A DNA stretch of 35,750 nt from Legionellaceae bacterium (GCA_029212465.1 JARGNV010000020.1:1-35750); one strand, 5' to 3'. Shown: positions 20,117 to 30,121, counted from the first letter of the stretch. Notes: generated by a model not told the origin, from the sequence alone. Translations and numbers: made by a program.

Positions 20117-20593
20117 CTACGCCTCAATTATTTTTTTTCGTCTAATCTTATTTTGTAATTGAATAAATCCGTACAACAATGCTTCATCCGTGGGCGGACA
20201 ACACGGCACAGACACATCCACTGGCACTATTCTATCGCAACCACGCACAACCAAATAAGAATAGTGATAATATCCACCACCGTTTGCACAAGAGCCCATC
20301 GAAATCACCCACCTTGGCTCTGACATTTGGTCATAAACACGCCGCAATGCAGGCGCCATTTTGTTACATAAGGTGCCCGCCACAATCATGACATCCGACT
20401 GCCTTGGACTTGGACGAAAAATAACCCCGAACCGGTCTAAATCATAACGTGCAGCGCCTGCATGCATCATTTCAACCGCACAGCACGCAAGACCAAACGT
20501 CATAGGCCACATCGACCCACTTTGTGCCCACGTTCCTAATTTTTCGACAGTTGTGGTTAAAAAACCTTGTTCTTTCAATTCACTTTCAAGCAT
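20117..20593 (-). CDS. nuoB: NADH-quinone oxidoreductase subunit B, with unusual Cys131
   Basis: A 158-residue subunit carrying cluster N2, the last iron-sulfur centre before quinone. The four ligands are present: Cys37-Cys38 (LACCAVEMM), Cys102 (GSCAN) and Cys132. The last motif is normally PGCPPT, but here it reads PCCPPT: codon 131 is TGT (20203-20201) instead of a Gly codon. That makes a second Cys-Cys pair next to the cluster, one base change from Gly. Otherwise the length and motifs ([16 protein letters not shown]) are normal. The start is 9 nt after nuoA. Confidence 0.95.
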   Translation of the reverse strand: MLESELKEQGFLTTTVEKLGTWAQSGSMWPMTFGLACCAVEMMHAGAARYDLDRFGVIFRPSPRQSDVMIVAGTLCNKMAPALRRVYDQMSEPRWVISMGSCANGGGYYHYSYLVVRGCDRIVPVDVSVPCCPPTDEALLYGFIQLQNKIRRKKIIEA

Positions 20594-20602
20594 TGAAAAG
20601 CC

Positions 20603-20962
20603 TCACTCCCACTCCAAAGCGCCACGTTTCCACTCATAAATAAAGCCAATCACAAGTAGGCCTAAAAACAACATCATCGCTGAAAAGCCAAACCATCCAA
20701 GCTTTCGAAGTACTAAGGCCCACGGAAAGAAAAATGCCGTTTCTAAATCAAAAATAATGAATAATAATGCCACCAAGTAAAAACGCACATCAAAAGGGAT
20801 GCGAGCATTTTCAAAAGCAGGAAAACCACATTCGTAAGGTGCATCTTTAACCGCATCAGGACGACGCGTTGATAAAAGGCGTCCTACAACCAGAAGCACG
20901 CCTCCTAAGACAAGCGCAATCAAGATAAACACTAAGACTGGTAAATACTGTGATAGCATCAT
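20603..20962 (-). CDS. nuoA: NADH-quinone oxidoreductase subunit A
   Basis: A three-helix membrane subunit of about 119 residues. The conserved loop [26 protein letters not shown], with the quinone-site Cys in YECG, and the second-helix [10 protein letters not shown] are present. The open frame extends upstream into the tRNA-Leu gene, which cannot be coding. I place the start at the ATG at 20962 (a second ATG follows directly at 20959), with only a weak GAG nine nt upstream. It is the first nuo gene, 15 nt after the tRNA. Confidence 0.93.
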   Translation of the reverse strand: MMLSQYLPVLVFILIALVLGGVLLVVGRLLSTRRPDAVKDAPYECGFPAFENARIPFDVRFYLVALLFIIFDLETAFFFPWALVLRKLGWFGFSAMMLFLGLLVIGFIYEWKRGALEWE

Positions 20963-20977
20963 ATCATTTTGCTCATT

Positions 20978-21062
20978 TGGTACCGAAGGCCGGACTCGAA
21001 CCGGCACGGCTTACGCCACTGCCCCCTCAAGACAGCGTGTCTACCAATTCCACCACTTCGGT
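20978..21062 (-). tRNA. leuU: tRNA-Leu (GAG)
   Basis: An 85-nt class II tRNA with a long variable arm. The acceptor stem ACCGAAG pairs with CTTCGGT, the anticodon loop is TTGAGGG (anticodon GAG), the T-loop is GGTTCGAGTCC, and an encoded CCA ends at 20978. It lies 6 nt after secG and 15 nt before nuoA with no visible promoter or terminator, so it is probably processed out of the long operon transcript. E. coli also has tRNA-Leu(GAG), leuU, directly after secG. Confidence 0.97.
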
Positions 21063-21068
21063 AAATCG

Positions 21069-21389
21069 TTATTGTTGCTCTGCATCCTTTGGAATCGGAA
21101 TATCAGAACTTGGTACCTGACTCTGTTGTGGCATCATCACTTGATTTGTACGGTGATACTGCTTTGCCATCATTGCAGACAGCGACACACTCGTCACAAA
21201 AAAAGCCAACGCCAAACCACCCGTCAACTTAAACAGGAAGCTTCCAACACCCTGGCTTCCAAACACAGTGCCTGAAGCACCTGAGCCAAAAGCCGCGCCA
21301 ATATCAGCACCTTTTCCATGTTGCATCAACACTAACCCGATTAAGGTCATTGCGATAAGCACATGGAACACTAAAAACACTTGATACAT
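21069..21389 (-). CDS. secG: Protein-export membrane protein SecG
   Basis: A 106-residue, two-helix subunit of the SecYEG translocon. Helix 1 is around residues 2-22 (VFLVFHVLIAMTLIGLVLMQ), followed by the typical GKGADIGAAFGSGASGTVFGS loop and helix 2 around 53-72. The C-terminal tail is polar and Gln/Pro-rich. Its start lies inside tpiA: the two overlap by 19 nt, so secG translation probably relies on coupling. Confidence 0.95.
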   Translation of the reverse strand: MYQVFLVFHVLIAMTLIGLVLMQHGKGADIGAAFGSGASGTVFGSQGVGSFLFKLTGGLALAFFVTSVSLSAMMAKQYHRTNQVMMPQQSQVPSSDIPIPKDAEQQ

Positions 21390-22132
21390 GTCACAATATC
21401 CAAAAACTGTTTTGCGTTTAGTGAAGCACCGCCCACCAAACCACCATCAATCTCAGGCATCGCAAATAATGCTTCTGCCGTTGCCTCATTTACACTACCA
21501 CCATAGACAATGGGCACGCTATCAGCATCTCCAGGTGCGAGGCTCTCAACGATTTCTCGAATGTTCGCCTGAACTGCTGCCGCATCGCTGGGCGTTGCCG
21601 TTTTACCCGTGCCAATGGCCCAAACAGGCTCATAAGCAATAATGCAGGCTTTAAAATCACCTGCCCCGTCACGAGAAACCGTTCGTAACTGCGCTTCTAA
21701 GACCGACATCGTTAAGCCTTTTTCACGCTCTTTTTCGGTCTCACCGACGCAAAGAACGGGTATCATATCATGTTCTTTCACTCGGTGGAATTTCTTCGCG
21801 ACACATTTTTCACTTTCATGAAATAAAGCACGACGTTCTGAGTGCCCGACTAACACATAAGAGCACCCATAATCCTTTAACATTAAGGGGGAAAGCTCGC
21901 CTGTATATGCCCCTTTATCTTCAGAATAAACGGTTTGCGCGCCCCACTTAATGGATGAGTCCTTCAAACGCTCTGCAACTTCAGGAATATAAATAGCCGG
22001 TGGAAACACAACGACTTCAGGCATATGGGTTGTATCTGCTGGATAATTTAGAAGCAGCTCATCCAGCAACGCGCGAATACTTGCGCGCGAACCATTCATT
22101 TTCCAATTTCCCATGACCAATTGCTGTCTCAT
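21371..22132 (-). CDS. tpiA: Triosephosphate isomerase
   Basis: A 253-residue cytoplasmic glycolytic enzyme that interconverts dihydroxyacetone phosphate and glyceraldehyde-3-phosphate. Catalytic residues are visible: Lys11 (NWKMN), His97 (VGHSER) and Glu168 (AYEPVWAIGTG), with the flexible loop 6 sequence and the phosphate-binding YGGSVN and GGLVGGASL. It lies 10 nt after glmM. Its C-terminus (IVTCIKCF) extends into secG in another frame. Confidence 0.97.
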   Translation of the reverse strand: MRQQLVMGNWKMNGSRASIRALLDELLLNYPADTTHMPEVVVFPPAIYIPEVAERLKDSSIKWGAQTVYSEDKGAYTGELSPLMLKDYGCSYVLVGHSERRALFHESEKCVAKKFHRVKEHDMIPVLCVGETEKEREKGLTMSVLEAQLRTVSRDGAGDFKACIIAYEPVWAIGTGKTATPSDAAAVQANIREIVESLAPGDADSVPIVYGGSVNEATAEALFAMPEIDGGLVGGASLNAKQFLDIVTCIKCF

Positions 22133-22142
22133 ACAAAATCCT

Positions 22143-23510
22143 CTAAGCAGTGGTTTCAGCTGGTTTTAATGTCGCAGCAAGCTGTTGTATTTCATCCGCG
22201 AGGTGCTCTGCCTCTTTCAGCACAGCTGCCTCATCATTTCCTTCAACCATAATGCGAAGCACAGGCTCTGTACCAGATGGGCGCAATAACACACGCCCCT
22301 CGCCTGCAAGCTTTTGATTCAGCGCATCGACACGTTGTGTCACTGTCTTGTGGTTTGCTAAGACCTTCGCCTTATCAGTGCTCACATTCACTAATGCTTG
22401 TGGCAAGAGCGTAATGCCCTCACACAATGCCTCTAGTGGTTTGTTTTGCTTAACCATCATGGCAAGCACTTGTAAGGCCGCGACCGTTCCGTCACCAGTT
22501 GTTGTTTTATCTAAACACACCACATGCCCTGAAGACTCACCACCAATGCGCCAACCACGCTCATGAAGTGCTTCAAGCACATAACGATCGCCCACTTTCG
22601 AGCGATAAAACGGTATATTGTGAGCATCTAGCGCTTTTTCTAGCCCATAATTACTCATCAAGGTTCCGACAACCCCACCTTGTAAAGCACCTCGCTCTTG
22701 CCTGTCTTTTGCAATCATATAAAGTATTTGGTCGCCATCTACTAAGCGGCCTTGCGCATCTACCAAAATAATGCGATCACCATCACCGTCAAGGCCAACG
22801 CCCACATCAGCCCCGGTTTCTAGTACTTTGGCTTGTAATGCTTCCGGTGAAGTTGAACCAACACCGTCATTAATATTAAAACCATTAGGCGCGTTACCCA
22901 TTGCAATGACTTCCGCCCCAAGCTCAGAAAAAACGTGCGGCGCCACATAATAGGTTGCGCCATGGGCACAATCGACCACCACTTTTAAGCCAGTAAGACG
23001 TGTTAAAGAAGGAATTGTCGCCTTACAAAACTCAATATAACGCCCAGGCGCATCATCAATACGAACCGCTTTTCCTAAGTCGGCAGAAGGCACAACCGTT
23101 AATGGTTTATCAAGCGCTGCCTCAATCAGCAGCTCCACTTCATCCGGCAGTTTGAACCCATCTGCTGAGAAAAACTTAATACCATTATCATAATAAGGAT
23201 TATGAGATGCACTAATTACAATGCCCGCCGTTGCACGTAAGGTTCGGGTTAAATAGGCAATGGCAGGTGTTGGCATCGGGCCAAGTAACGCCACATCAAC
23301 GCCCGCAGCAGACAATCCTGCTTGTAGTGCCGACTCCAATAAATATCCAGAAACACGCGTGTCTTTCCCAATTAAAACTCGTTTTCTCCCGCCATTAACC
23401 AGCACACGACCAACAGCCCAGCCAAGCTTTAAGATAAATTCAGGTGTAATCTCGGACGCGCCCACACGACCCCGGATACCATCGGTCCCAAAATACTTAC
23501 GTTGTGTCAT
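22143..23510 (-). CDS. glmM: Phosphoglucosamine mutase
   Basis: A 455-residue enzyme converting glucosamine-6-phosphate to glucosamine-1-phosphate for peptidoglycan and LPS precursors. The N-terminal YFGTDGIRG, the phospho-acceptor Ser102 in [15 protein letters not shown], the metal loop DGDGDR and the C-terminal phosphate-binding [15 protein letters not shown] are all present. The ATG overlaps the folP stop by 4 nt. Length is normal. Confidence 0.97.
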   Translation of the reverse strand: MTQRKYFGTDGIRGRVGASEITPEFILKLGWAVGRVLVNGGRKRVLIGKDTRVSGYLLESALQAGLSAAGVDVALLGPMPTPAIAYLTRTLRATAGIVISASHNPYYDNGIKFFSADGFKLPDEVELLIEAALDKPLTVVPSADLGKAVRIDDAPGRYIEFCKATIPSLTRLTGLKVVVDCAHGATYYVAPHVFSELGAEVIAMGNAPNGFNINDGVGSTSPEALQAKVLETGADVGVGLDGDGDRIILVDAQGRLVDGDQILYMIAKDRQERGALQGGVVGTLMSNYGLEKALDAHNIPFYRSKVGDRYVLEALHERGWRIGGESSGHVVCLDKTTTGDGTVAALQVLAMMVKQNKPLEALCEGITLLPQALVNVSTDKAKVLANHKTVTQRVDALNQKLAGEGRVLLRPSGTEPVLRIMVEGNDEAAVLKEAEHLADEIQQLAATLKPAETTA

Positions 23511-24394
23511 CCTGTTTCCTTGTCTAAATAACTGTCCTGTAGCATCACATCAATTATACGCAGTGAAGCCTTGGTTTCAGCCACATCATGCGTTCGAAGC
23601 ATCGCAACGCCTTTAAGTGCAGCAAACACCGATAACGCTAAACCACCTGACAAACGCTCATCAACTGTTTGCTGCAAAACCGCTCCTATTGTACTTTTAC
23701 GAGATACACCGAGCAATAGCGGTAAGTCATAAACAGACAGTTCACTCAATTGTCTGGTAAGCGTCAAATTTTGATTCACTGTTTTACCAAATCCAAAGCC
23801 TGGGTCTAAAATAAGCCGCTCTTTTGCAATACCTGCATCAAGACACGCCTCAACACGCGCCTTAAAAAACTGTTGCACACGCAGCACCACATCATCCGTT
23901 GCATCCAGCGCTTCCTGCATGGTTTCAGGAGTACCCTGCATATGCATTAAACAAACAGGCACATCAAGTGCTGCGGCCATGGCAAGCGCACCTGGTTTTT
24001 GCAGTGCAAACACATCATTAATGCATGCAGCCCCTGCTGCTACTGCCACTTGCATTACTTCTGGTTTATTGGTATCCACTGAAAACGCAATGTCATGCGT
24101 TGCAACAAGCGCCTCAATAACGGGCATTAAACGATCGAGTTCCTGATTTAAAGGCAAAGGCCGTGCACCCGGTCTGGTTGATTCAGCGCCAATATCAAGC
24201 ACGTCAGCCCCTTCGGTAATCATTTTCTCAGCTTGCCGCAAAGCAGCTTCAGGCTTTAAGAAAAGTCCGCCATCCGAAAAAGAGTCGGGGGTTACATTCA
24301 AAATGCCCATGACAAGCGGCATCCCCCGATAATCGGGCGCACTTATAAGGGGCTTTGGTGCTGCACACCAAGCTTTAAACGCCGCTTGATTCAT
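23507..24394 (-). CDS. folP: Dihydropteroate synthase
   Basis: A 295-residue TIM-barrel enzyme joining p-aminobenzoate to the pterin pyrophosphate in folate synthesis; it is the sulfonamide target. Signatures are [14 protein letters not shown] near residue 30, [11 protein letters not shown], and [12 protein letters not shown], followed by the C-terminal GVSRKSTIG. It starts 5 nt after the ftsH stop. The order ftsH-folP-glmM matches E. coli. Confidence 0.97.
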   Translation of the reverse strand: MNQAAFKAWCAAPKPLISAPDYRGMPLVMGILNVTPDSFSDGGLFLKPEAALRQAEKMITEGADVLDIGAESTRPGARPLPLNQELDRLMPVIEALVATHDIAFSVDTNKPEVMQVAVAAGAACINDVFALQKPGALAMAAALDVPVCLMHMQGTPETMQEALDATDDVVLRVQQFFKARVEACLDAGIAKERLILDPGFGFGKTVNQNLTLTRQLSELSVYDLPLLLGVSRKSTIGAVLQQTVDERLSGGLALSVFAALKGVAMLRTHDVAETKASLRIIDVMLQDSYLDKETG

Positions 24395-24399
24395 GCCGC

Positions 24400-26364
24400 T
24401 TAACTAACAGGCGGCTCGGCTGGCCCCTCTTCGGGTGCTGACTTTTTAGGGGCCGCTTTTTTAGTGCCTAGACGTTTTTTCTTTTTGGGCGCATCATCGC
24501 CTTCTACATTCGTTTGCGACGGCGGCAAACTCATCGAGTCCCAGTCGTCCGGCGGAGAAGGCATATTCCCCGCCATGATCTCATCAATTTGCTTTTTAGC
24601 AATGGTTTCGTACTTAATTAAGCCCTCTGCCATTAAGGTTAATTTATCGCGGTTTTCAGTTAAAATTTCTGTTGCTCGCTGATAGTTTCTATCAATAATA
24701 GCGCGCACTTCAGCATCAATGAGCTGTGCCGTTTTATCCGAAATTTCTTTCGCGCTGGCAACAGAGCGCCCTAAGAACACTTCTTCTTCTTCTTCATCGC
24801 CAAATGTCATAGGGCCTAATGAAGAAAGCCCCCAGTTCATGACCATTTTTCGCGCTATCTCTGTGGCACGCATAATGTCATTCGATGCCCCAGTCGTGAC
24901 TTGATTTTCACCAAAAATGAGTTCTTCTGCGACACGCCCTCCAAATAAGCTTGCAAGCTGGCTTTCAAGCCGTTGCTTACTATGGCTGTAACGGTCTTGA
25001 TCCGGCAAAAACATAGTCACCCCAAGCGCGCGGCCACGAGGAATAATGGTTACTTTGTAGACAGGATCATGCTCAGGCACAAGCAAACCCACCAAAGCAT
25101 GTCCTGCCTCGTGAAAGGCAGTTAACTTTTTCTCTGCTTCATCCATCACCATCGAGCGCCTCTCAGCACCCATCATAATTTTATCCTTTGCCTTATCTAA
25201 TTCAATCATACTGACTTTACGCTTATCAGCGCGCGCTGCAAACAAAGCTGCTTCATTAATTAAATTAGCCAAATCAGCTCCTGAAAAACCTGGCGTGCCT
25301 TTTGCAATAGATAAAATATCCACCTCTTTTTCTGCAGGCACCTTGTTCATATGCACCCGTAGAATATGTTCGCGCCCTCGAATATCAGGTAATGGCACAA
25401 CAACCTGCCTGTCAAAGCGCCCAGGCCTTAAAAGTGCTGGGTCAAGGACATCGGGCCGATTGGTCGCCGCAATGACAATAACCCCCTCATTCCCTTCAAA
25501 ACCATCCATTTCAACCAGTAACTGATTTAACGTTTGTTCACGTTCATCATGCCCGCCCCCAAGGCCTGCACCACGATGACGGCCAACCGCATCAATCTCA
25601 TCAATAAAAATAATACATGGTGCTTGCTTTTTAGCTTGCTCAAACATGTCTCGAACACGGGAAGCTCCCACACCCACAAACATTTCCACAAAATCTGAGC
25701 CCGATATTGTAAAAAATGGCACCTTCGCTTCCCCTGCCACTGCTTTCGCAAGCAGCGTTTTACCCGTACCAGGGGCTCCAACCAAAAGCACACCACGCGG
25801 AATACGTCCACCTAGCTTTTGAAATTTGGTTGGATCACGCAAAAAATCAACCAACTCTTTGACTTCTTCTTTAGCCTCATCAACCCCTGCCACATCAGCA
25901 AAGGTAACTTTCACCTGGTCTTCATCCAACAAACGCGCACGAGAGCGACCAAACGACATGGCGCCCCTGCCACCGCCACCCTGCATCTGGCGCATGAAAA
26001 AGACCCACACACCAATCAACAAGAGCATTGGGAACCAATTGATAAAAATATGCAGTAAAAAGCTTTCTTGTTGCTTTTCTTGTCCACTGACATTCACATT
26101 ATTTTTTAACAGGTCGCCCAGTAAGGCACTGTCTCGCATGGGTTGATACGTCACAAAACGCTGATTATTTTTGGTGACCCCACGAATAATTCGCTCATCT
26201 TCAACCAAAACGGAAGCAACAGCGCCTTGGTCAAGCTCTTTTAAGAAATGACTATAAGAAATTTTTTCAGTCGCTTCGTTTCGCGGACCAAAATTACTAA
26301 ATACAGACACTAACACAATGGCTATGATAAGCCACAAAAATAAATTTTTTACCATGTCGTTCAA
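24400..26364 (-). CDS. ftsH: ATP-dependent zinc metalloprotease FtsH (TTG start)
   Basis: A 654-residue membrane-anchored AAA+ protease. It has two N-terminal membrane segments (about 6-24 and 107-125), the Walker A GAPGTGKT, Walker [12 protein letters not shown], the arginine-finger region [18 protein letters not shown] and the zinc motif HEAGH. It degrades SecY, unassembled membrane proteins and regulators such as LpxC. A ribosome site AGAGGT lies 7 nt before a TTG at 26364 and 16 nt before the first ATG (26355), so TTG is the favoured start (MNDMVKNLF). The tail is Lys/Pro-rich. The 76-nt gap to rlmE holds a small CTGGA/TCCAG hairpin with no T-run. Confidence 0.96.
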   Translation of the reverse strand: MNDMVKNLFLWLIIAIVLVSVFSNFGPRNEATEKISYSHFLKELDQGAVASVLVEDERIIRGVTKNNQRFVTYQPMRDSALLGDLLKNNVNVSGQEKQQESFLLHIFINWFPMLLLIGVWVFFMRQMQGGGGRGAMSFGRSRARLLDEDQVKVTFADVAGVDEAKEEVKELVDFLRDPTKFQKLGGRIPRGVLLVGAPGTGKTLLAKAVAGEAKVPFFTISGSDFVEMFVGVGASRVRDMFEQAKKQAPCIIFIDEIDAVGRHRGAGLGGGHDEREQTLNQLLVEMDGFEGNEGVIVIAATNRPDVLDPALLRPGRFDRQVVVPLPDIRGREHILRVHMNKVPAEKEVDILSIAKGTPGFSGADLANLINEAALFAARADKRKVSMIELDKAKDKIMMGAERRSMVMDEAEKKLTAFHEAGHALVGLLVPEHDPVYKVTIIPRGRALGVTMFLPDQDRYSHSKQRLESQLASLFGGRVAEELIFGENQVTTGASNDIMRATEIARKMVMNWGLSSLGPMTFGDEEEEEVFLGRSVASAKEISDKTAQLIDAEVRAIIDRNYQRATEILTENRDKLTLMAEGLIKYETIAKKQIDEIMAGNMPSPPDDWDSMSLPPSQTNVEGDDAPKKKKRLGTKKAAPKKSAPEEGPAEPPVS

Positions 26365-26440
26365 AATAATGACCTCTTTTTGACGTGGCTGGAAAATCCA
26401 GAATCAATCAAGTAAACAAACCCATCTCTGCGTAAAGATA

Positions 26441-27061
26441 CTACATATCGTAGCCTTTCGCCAATAAATACGTTTCTCTTGAACGTGGTCTTGATGCAGA
26501 TGGCTTCTTTACCACCACTTCTTTAAACAAGGTGCGCGATTTTTTTAAAAGCGCATCAAACCCTACACCATGAAAAACCTTTATCAGGAGGCTTCCGCCT
26601 GGCTTCAATATACTGTCTACCAACTCAAATGCAAGCTCTGCAAGCGCCATGGCGCGTGGAATATCAATAGCAATATTACCACTCATATTAGGTGCCATAT
26701 CTGACAAAATAACATCCACACCTTCAGGCGGCACCAAGGCAAGCAACTCCTTTAGCACTACCTCTTCATGAAAGTCGCCTTGCACCACCACAACATCAGG
26801 CAACGGGTCCATCGGTAAAATATCCAACGCTATAATCTGACCTGAGCCACCTATTTTCTCCGCCACATACTGCGTCCACCCACCAGGCGCCGCCCCTAAA
26901 TCAAGCACGCTCATGCCAGGTTTTAATAATTTTTTCTTTTCATCTAATTCTTTCAACTTATATACAGCTCGACTACGATATCCATCACGCTGCGCTTGCT
27001 TTACATACACATCATTAAAGTGCTCCCGAAGCCACTTTTGACTGCTTTTCGACCTAGGCAT
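26441..27061 (-). CDS. rlmE: 23S rRNA 2'-O-methyltransferase RlmE (FtsJ/RrmJ)
   Basis: A protein of about 206 residues that methylates U2552 of 23S rRNA. It shows the SAM-binding VLDLGAAPGGWTQYV and the K-D-K-E catalytic set (Lys in YKLKEL, Asp in ILSDMAPN, Lys in LLIKVF, Glu in SRETYLLAKG). The frame extends to a GTG at 27091, but the likely promoter (-10 at 27097-27092) puts transcription start downstream of that GTG. The N-terminus MPRSKSSQKWL, starting at 27061, matches the family. It heads the cluster and is followed by ftsH, as in E. coli. Confidence 0.93.
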   Translation of the reverse strand: MPRSKSSQKWLREHFNDVYVKQAQRDGYRSRAVYKLKELDEKKKLLKPGMSVLDLGAAPGGWTQYVAEKIGGSGQIIALDILPMDPLPDVVVVQGDFHEEVVLKELLALVPPEGVDVILSDMAPNMSGNIAIDIPRAMALAELAFELVDSILKPGGSLLIKVFHGVGFDALLKKSRTLFKEVVVKKPSASRPRSRETYLLAKGYDM

Positions 27062-27091
27062 TATGTTAAGACTCATTTTTATCATGCACAC

Positions 27092-27120
27092 ATTGTATTC
27101 TATTGTCTCTTTGCATTAAA
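27092..27120 (-). promoter_or_regulatory. Candidate promoter for rlmE-ftsH cluster
   Basis: On the minus strand TTTAAT (27120-27115), a 17-nt spacer and TACAAT (27097-27092) form a plausible sigma-70 promoter between the divergent rlmE and cydP genes. Predicted initiation is near 27085, which rules out the GTG at 27091 as the rlmE start. The -35 match is poor. Confidence 0.5.
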
Positions 27121-27157
27121 CTAGGTGAATCGTTCAAGTACCGCTTTGGTCATAAAA

Positions 27158-27337
27158 ATGGCATCAGCCGCACGCGATATTAAGCGCACACTCATTTTTA
27201 AGCTACTACTACTTTTCTTACTCTGGTTTGTATGCTTCCGTGGCGCAGAAAAACCAGTCGTTGATGCACCTGCGTGGTTACTCGGACATCACTCAACACA
27301 AAAAACAGAGGTAATTCTCCATGATTCCAGGCACTGA
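27158..27337 (+). CDS. cydP: Cytochrome bd oxidase small subunit CydP-like
   Basis: A 59-residue protein with one membrane helix (about 12-28: LIFKLLLLFLLWFVCF) ending in FRG, preceded by a basic Arg/Lys segment (RDIKR). This is the pattern of the putative CydP small subunit found upstream of bd oxidases. An upstream GTG (27125) would add 11 residues, but the ATG at 27158 fits the family better. It overlaps the start of cydA by 17 nt, so the two are probably translated in a coupled way. Its role in oxidase assembly or stability is inferred from the family and position. Confidence 0.75.
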   Translation: MASAARDIKRTLIFKLLLLFLLWFVCFRGAEKPVVDAPAWLLGHHSTQKTEVILHDSRH

Positions 27338-28856
27338 CGTTGTTGACCTCTCCAGGCTTCAATTTGCACTGACAGCTCTCTATCATTTTTTATTTGTACC
27401 ACTCACGCTTGGGTTGTCGATACTCATTGCTATCATGGAAACTGTGTTTGTTATGACAGGCAAAGCCATTTGGCGCGATATGGTCAAGTATTGGGGTTTG
27501 CTTTTTGGTATTAATTTTGTGCTAGGAGTTGCAACGGGCCTCACCATGGAGTTTCAGTTTGGCACCAACTGGGCTTACTACTCTCATTATGTAGGCGACG
27601 TCTTTGGCGCGCCTCTTGCCATTGAAGGACTGATGGCCTTTTTCTTAGAGGCAACTTTTGTAGGCCTGTTCTTTTTTGGCTGGGATAAACTTTCTAAAAA
27701 TCAACACCTTACATGCACCTGGCTACTTGCGCTTGCAACTAATTTGTCGGCCCTTTGGATTTTAATTGCAAATGGCTGGATGCAAAACCCGGTCGGCGCG
27801 CACTTTAATTACGAAACCATGCGCATGGAAGTCAGCCACTTTAGTGAAATTTTATTTAACCCAGTAGGTCAAGCCAAGTTTGTACATACCATTAGCGCAG
27901 GCTATGTTACCGGCGCTATTTTTGTGCTCTCTGTCAGTGCCTACTTTTTATTGCGCCGTCGTCATGAAGCACTCGCAAAACGCTCGATGACGGTTGCGGT
28001 TGCTTTTGGCCTTGCATCGGCTTTGTCTGTCGTTGTTTTAGGCGATGAAAGTGGCTACCTTGCCAACAGCAATCAACAAATGAAGATTGCAGCGATGGAA
28101 GGCATGTGGCATACCGAAAAAGCACCTGCGAGCTTAACGTTGTTTGGGCTCCCTAACGAAGAAACGCAACAAACCGACTACGCCATTAAGTTCCCTTATG
28201 CGCTGGGGTTAATTGCAACACGCTCCCTCGATGAACCACTCACCGGCATATCAGAGCTCATTGAAGACGGGAAAGGACACATTCGTGAAGGCATGCTCGC
28301 TTATGCAGCCCTTGCTAAGCTGCAAAAAAATAAAAACGACCTAAAAGCACGTGAAGATTTTGAGGCACATCAAAAAGACTTGGGCTATGCCTTACTCTTA
28401 AAGCGGTACACCGAAAACGTCACCGATGCGACAGATGCGCAAATTACGCAAGCCGCAAACGATTTGAAACCTCGTGTTGCACCTCTCTTTTTCTCGTTTA
28501 GAATTATGGTGGCTTGTGGTTTTTTCTTTATCTTTTTGTTTGCAGTTGGCTTTTATCTTTCGGTCAAACATACCCTTCATACCACACGCTGGTACCTACG
28601 CCTTGCATTCGCGGCACTTCCCCTACCCTGGGTTGCGGCAGAGCTTGGCTGGATAGTGGCTGAGTACGGCAGGCAACCGTGGGCCGTACAAGGAATACTT
28701 CCAACTGCAATGGGTACTTCTTCTGTGACAGCAACCCAAGTGCTCACTTCGTTATTATGCTTTGTGGCATTTTATTCAATCCTTGCCATTGTTGAAGTGT
28801 ATTTAATGGTTAAATACATTCGTATTGGACCAAACCAGCTTTCACATCAGGAGTAA
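27321..28856 (+). CDS. cydA: Cytochrome bd quinol oxidase subunit I
   Basis: A 511-residue inner-membrane subunit binding haems b558, b595 and d. Expected ligands are present: His22 (ALYHFLF), Glu102 (PLAIEGLMAF), Glu110 (FFLEATF), His189 (KFVHTISAGY) and a Met in FRIMVACG. The periplasmic Q loop is long (about 250-390), as in E. coli CydA, and GRQPWAVQGILPT is typical. GAGGT lies 8 nt before the ATG. The oxidase reduces oxygen to water with high affinity and without pumping protons, which suits low-oxygen or intracellular life. Confidence 0.97.
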   Translation: MIPGTDVVDLSRLQFALTALYHFLFVPLTLGLSILIAIMETVFVMTGKAIWRDMVKYWGLLFGINFVLGVATGLTMEFQFGTNWAYYSHYVGDVFGAPLAIEGLMAFFLEATFVGLFFFGWDKLSKNQHLTCTWLLALATNLSALWILIANGWMQNPVGAHFNYETMRMEVSHFSEILFNPVGQAKFVHTISAGYVTGAIFVLSVSAYFLLRRRHEALAKRSMTVAVAFGLASALSVVVLGDESGYLANSNQQMKIAAMEGMWHTEKAPASLTLFGLPNEETQQTDYAIKFPYALGLIATRSLDEPLTGISELIEDGKGHIREGMLAYAALAKLQKNKNDLKAREDFEAHQKDLGYALLLKRYTENVTDATDAQITQAANDLKPRVAPLFFSFRIMVACGFFFIFLFAVGFYLSVKHTLHTTRWYLRLAFAALPLPWVAAELGWIVAEYGRQPWAVQGILPTAMGTSSVTATQVLTSLLCFVAFYSILAIVEVYLMVKYIRIGPNQLSHQE

Positions 28857-28860
28857 AACC

Positions 28861-30000
28861 ATGTCTATTCCTCTCGATTATGAAACATTGCGCATTCTCT
28901 GGTGGGCGCTCCTTGGCGTACTCCTTATTGGTTTTGCCATTATGGATGGGTTTGACTTAGGTGTTGCGATTTGGCTACCCTCGCTCACGCGCTCGCAGAT
29001 CGAACGACGCATTCTCATCAATAGCATCGGTCCCACCTGGGAAGGCAATCAGGTTTGGTTTATTTTAGGTGGCGGCGCTATTTTTGCTGCATGGCCCATG
29101 CTCTACGCTTTATCCTTTTCGGGCTTTTATTTTGCAATGTTACTGACTTTGCTCGCGCTTATTTTGCGGCCGGTGGGCTTTAAGTATCGCTCTAAAGTAG
29201 ATAACCCTGTCTGGCGAAAGCTATGGGATACCGCGCTCTTTTTAGGTGGATTTGTTCCTGCACTTATTTTTGGCGTGGCCATTGGCAATGTGCTACAAGG
29301 CGTTCCATTTCATTTTGATGACAATCTTCGTCCTTTTTACACAGGAACCTTTCGGGCGCTGTTAAACCCACTGGGGCTTTGGTGTGGCATGCTCTCTGTA
29401 CTCATGTTTGCAATGCATGGCGCTTATTTCCTCATGAATAAAACAGAAGGGCTCTTAAAGCAGCGCGCGCAGCATGCAGCGCGCAGTACGTCTATATTGG
29501 TTGTCTTTTTCTTTGCAGCGGCAGGCGCATACCTTTATCTTCAAACAGGCTACCAACTAACAAGCATGCTGCCTCATGATGGCCCATCCAACCCCCTTTA
29601 TAAAGAAGTAGCACGCAATACGCATGCATGGTTTGCAAACTATACGGCATGGCCAATCCTCATACTTGCACCTGCGTTAGGGCTTATCATGCCACTCATT
29701 GCAAGTGCCATTGCAAAAAAAATGGCGCGCCTTGCATTTGTCTGTAGCTCAGTCAGCCTTGCTGCAATGATTAGTACCGTGGGCCTTAGCATGTTTCCGT
29801 TTATTTTACCTTCTTCCTCACACCCAGGGCACAGTTTAACTTTGTGGGATAGCTCATCAAGCCAGCTCACATTATTGATTATGCTCATTGCAACGCTCAT
29901 TTTTTTCCCCATTGTGCTTGCCTATACCGCATGGGTTTATCGCGTGCTTCGCGGCAAAGTCACTGAAGCAAGCCTTCGCAACAACGAACAAGCTTATTAG
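28861..30000 (+). CDS. cydB: Cytochrome bd quinol oxidase subunit II
   Basis: A 379-residue membrane subunit with about nine helices. It has the signatures FAIMDGFDLGVAIWLP near the start, GPTWEGNQVWFILGGG, and RPVGFKYRSK. The open frame reaches back into cydA, but AGGAG 7 nt before the ATG at 28861 fixes the start (MSIPLDYETL). It is 4 nt after cydA and 9 nt before cydX. Confidence 0.97.
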   Translation: MSIPLDYETLRILWWALLGVLLIGFAIMDGFDLGVAIWLPSLTRSQIERRILINSIGPTWEGNQVWFILGGGAIFAAWPMLYALSFSGFYFAMLLTLLALILRPVGFKYRSKVDNPVWRKLWDTALFLGGFVPALIFGVAIGNVLQGVPFHFDDNLRPFYTGTFRALLNPLGLWCGMLSVLMFAMHGAYFLMNKTEGLLKQRAQHAARSTSILVVFFFAAAGAYLYLQTGYQLTSMLPHDGPSNPLYKEVARNTHAWFANYTAWPILILAPALGLIMPLIASAIAKKMARLAFVCSSVSLAAMISTVGLSMFPFILPSSSHPGHSLTLWDSSSSQLTLLIMLIATLIFFPIVLAYTAWVYRVLRGKVTEASLRNNEQAY

Positions 30001-30009
30001 GAGGCCATT

Positions 30010-30105
30010 ATGTGGTATTTTTCTTGGATTTTAGGCACAGGGCTTGCCTGTACGCTCGCAATTGTCAATGCTGTTTGGTTTGAGTTACGCGAGAAAGAAA
30101 AATAA
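30010..30105 (+). CDS. cydX: Cytochrome bd oxidase small subunit CydX
   Basis: A 31-residue single-helix protein (MWYFSWILGTGLACTLAIVN, then AVWFELREKEK). It matches the CydX/YbgT pattern of an N-terminal W-Y-F-x-W-x-L-G and a charged C-terminus. CydX stabilises the haem groups of CydAB. AGGAGG overlapping the cydB stop is placed 6 nt before the ATG. It closes the cydPABX operon and is too short for routine gene finding. Confidence 0.95.
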   Translation: MWYFSWILGTGLACTLAIVNAVWFELREKEK

Positions 30106-30121
30106 ACGCTCAAATTATTGC

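Noticed and set aside
20963-21007. Upstream extension of nuoA by 15 residues
   Set aside because: It would translate the tRNA-Leu gene.
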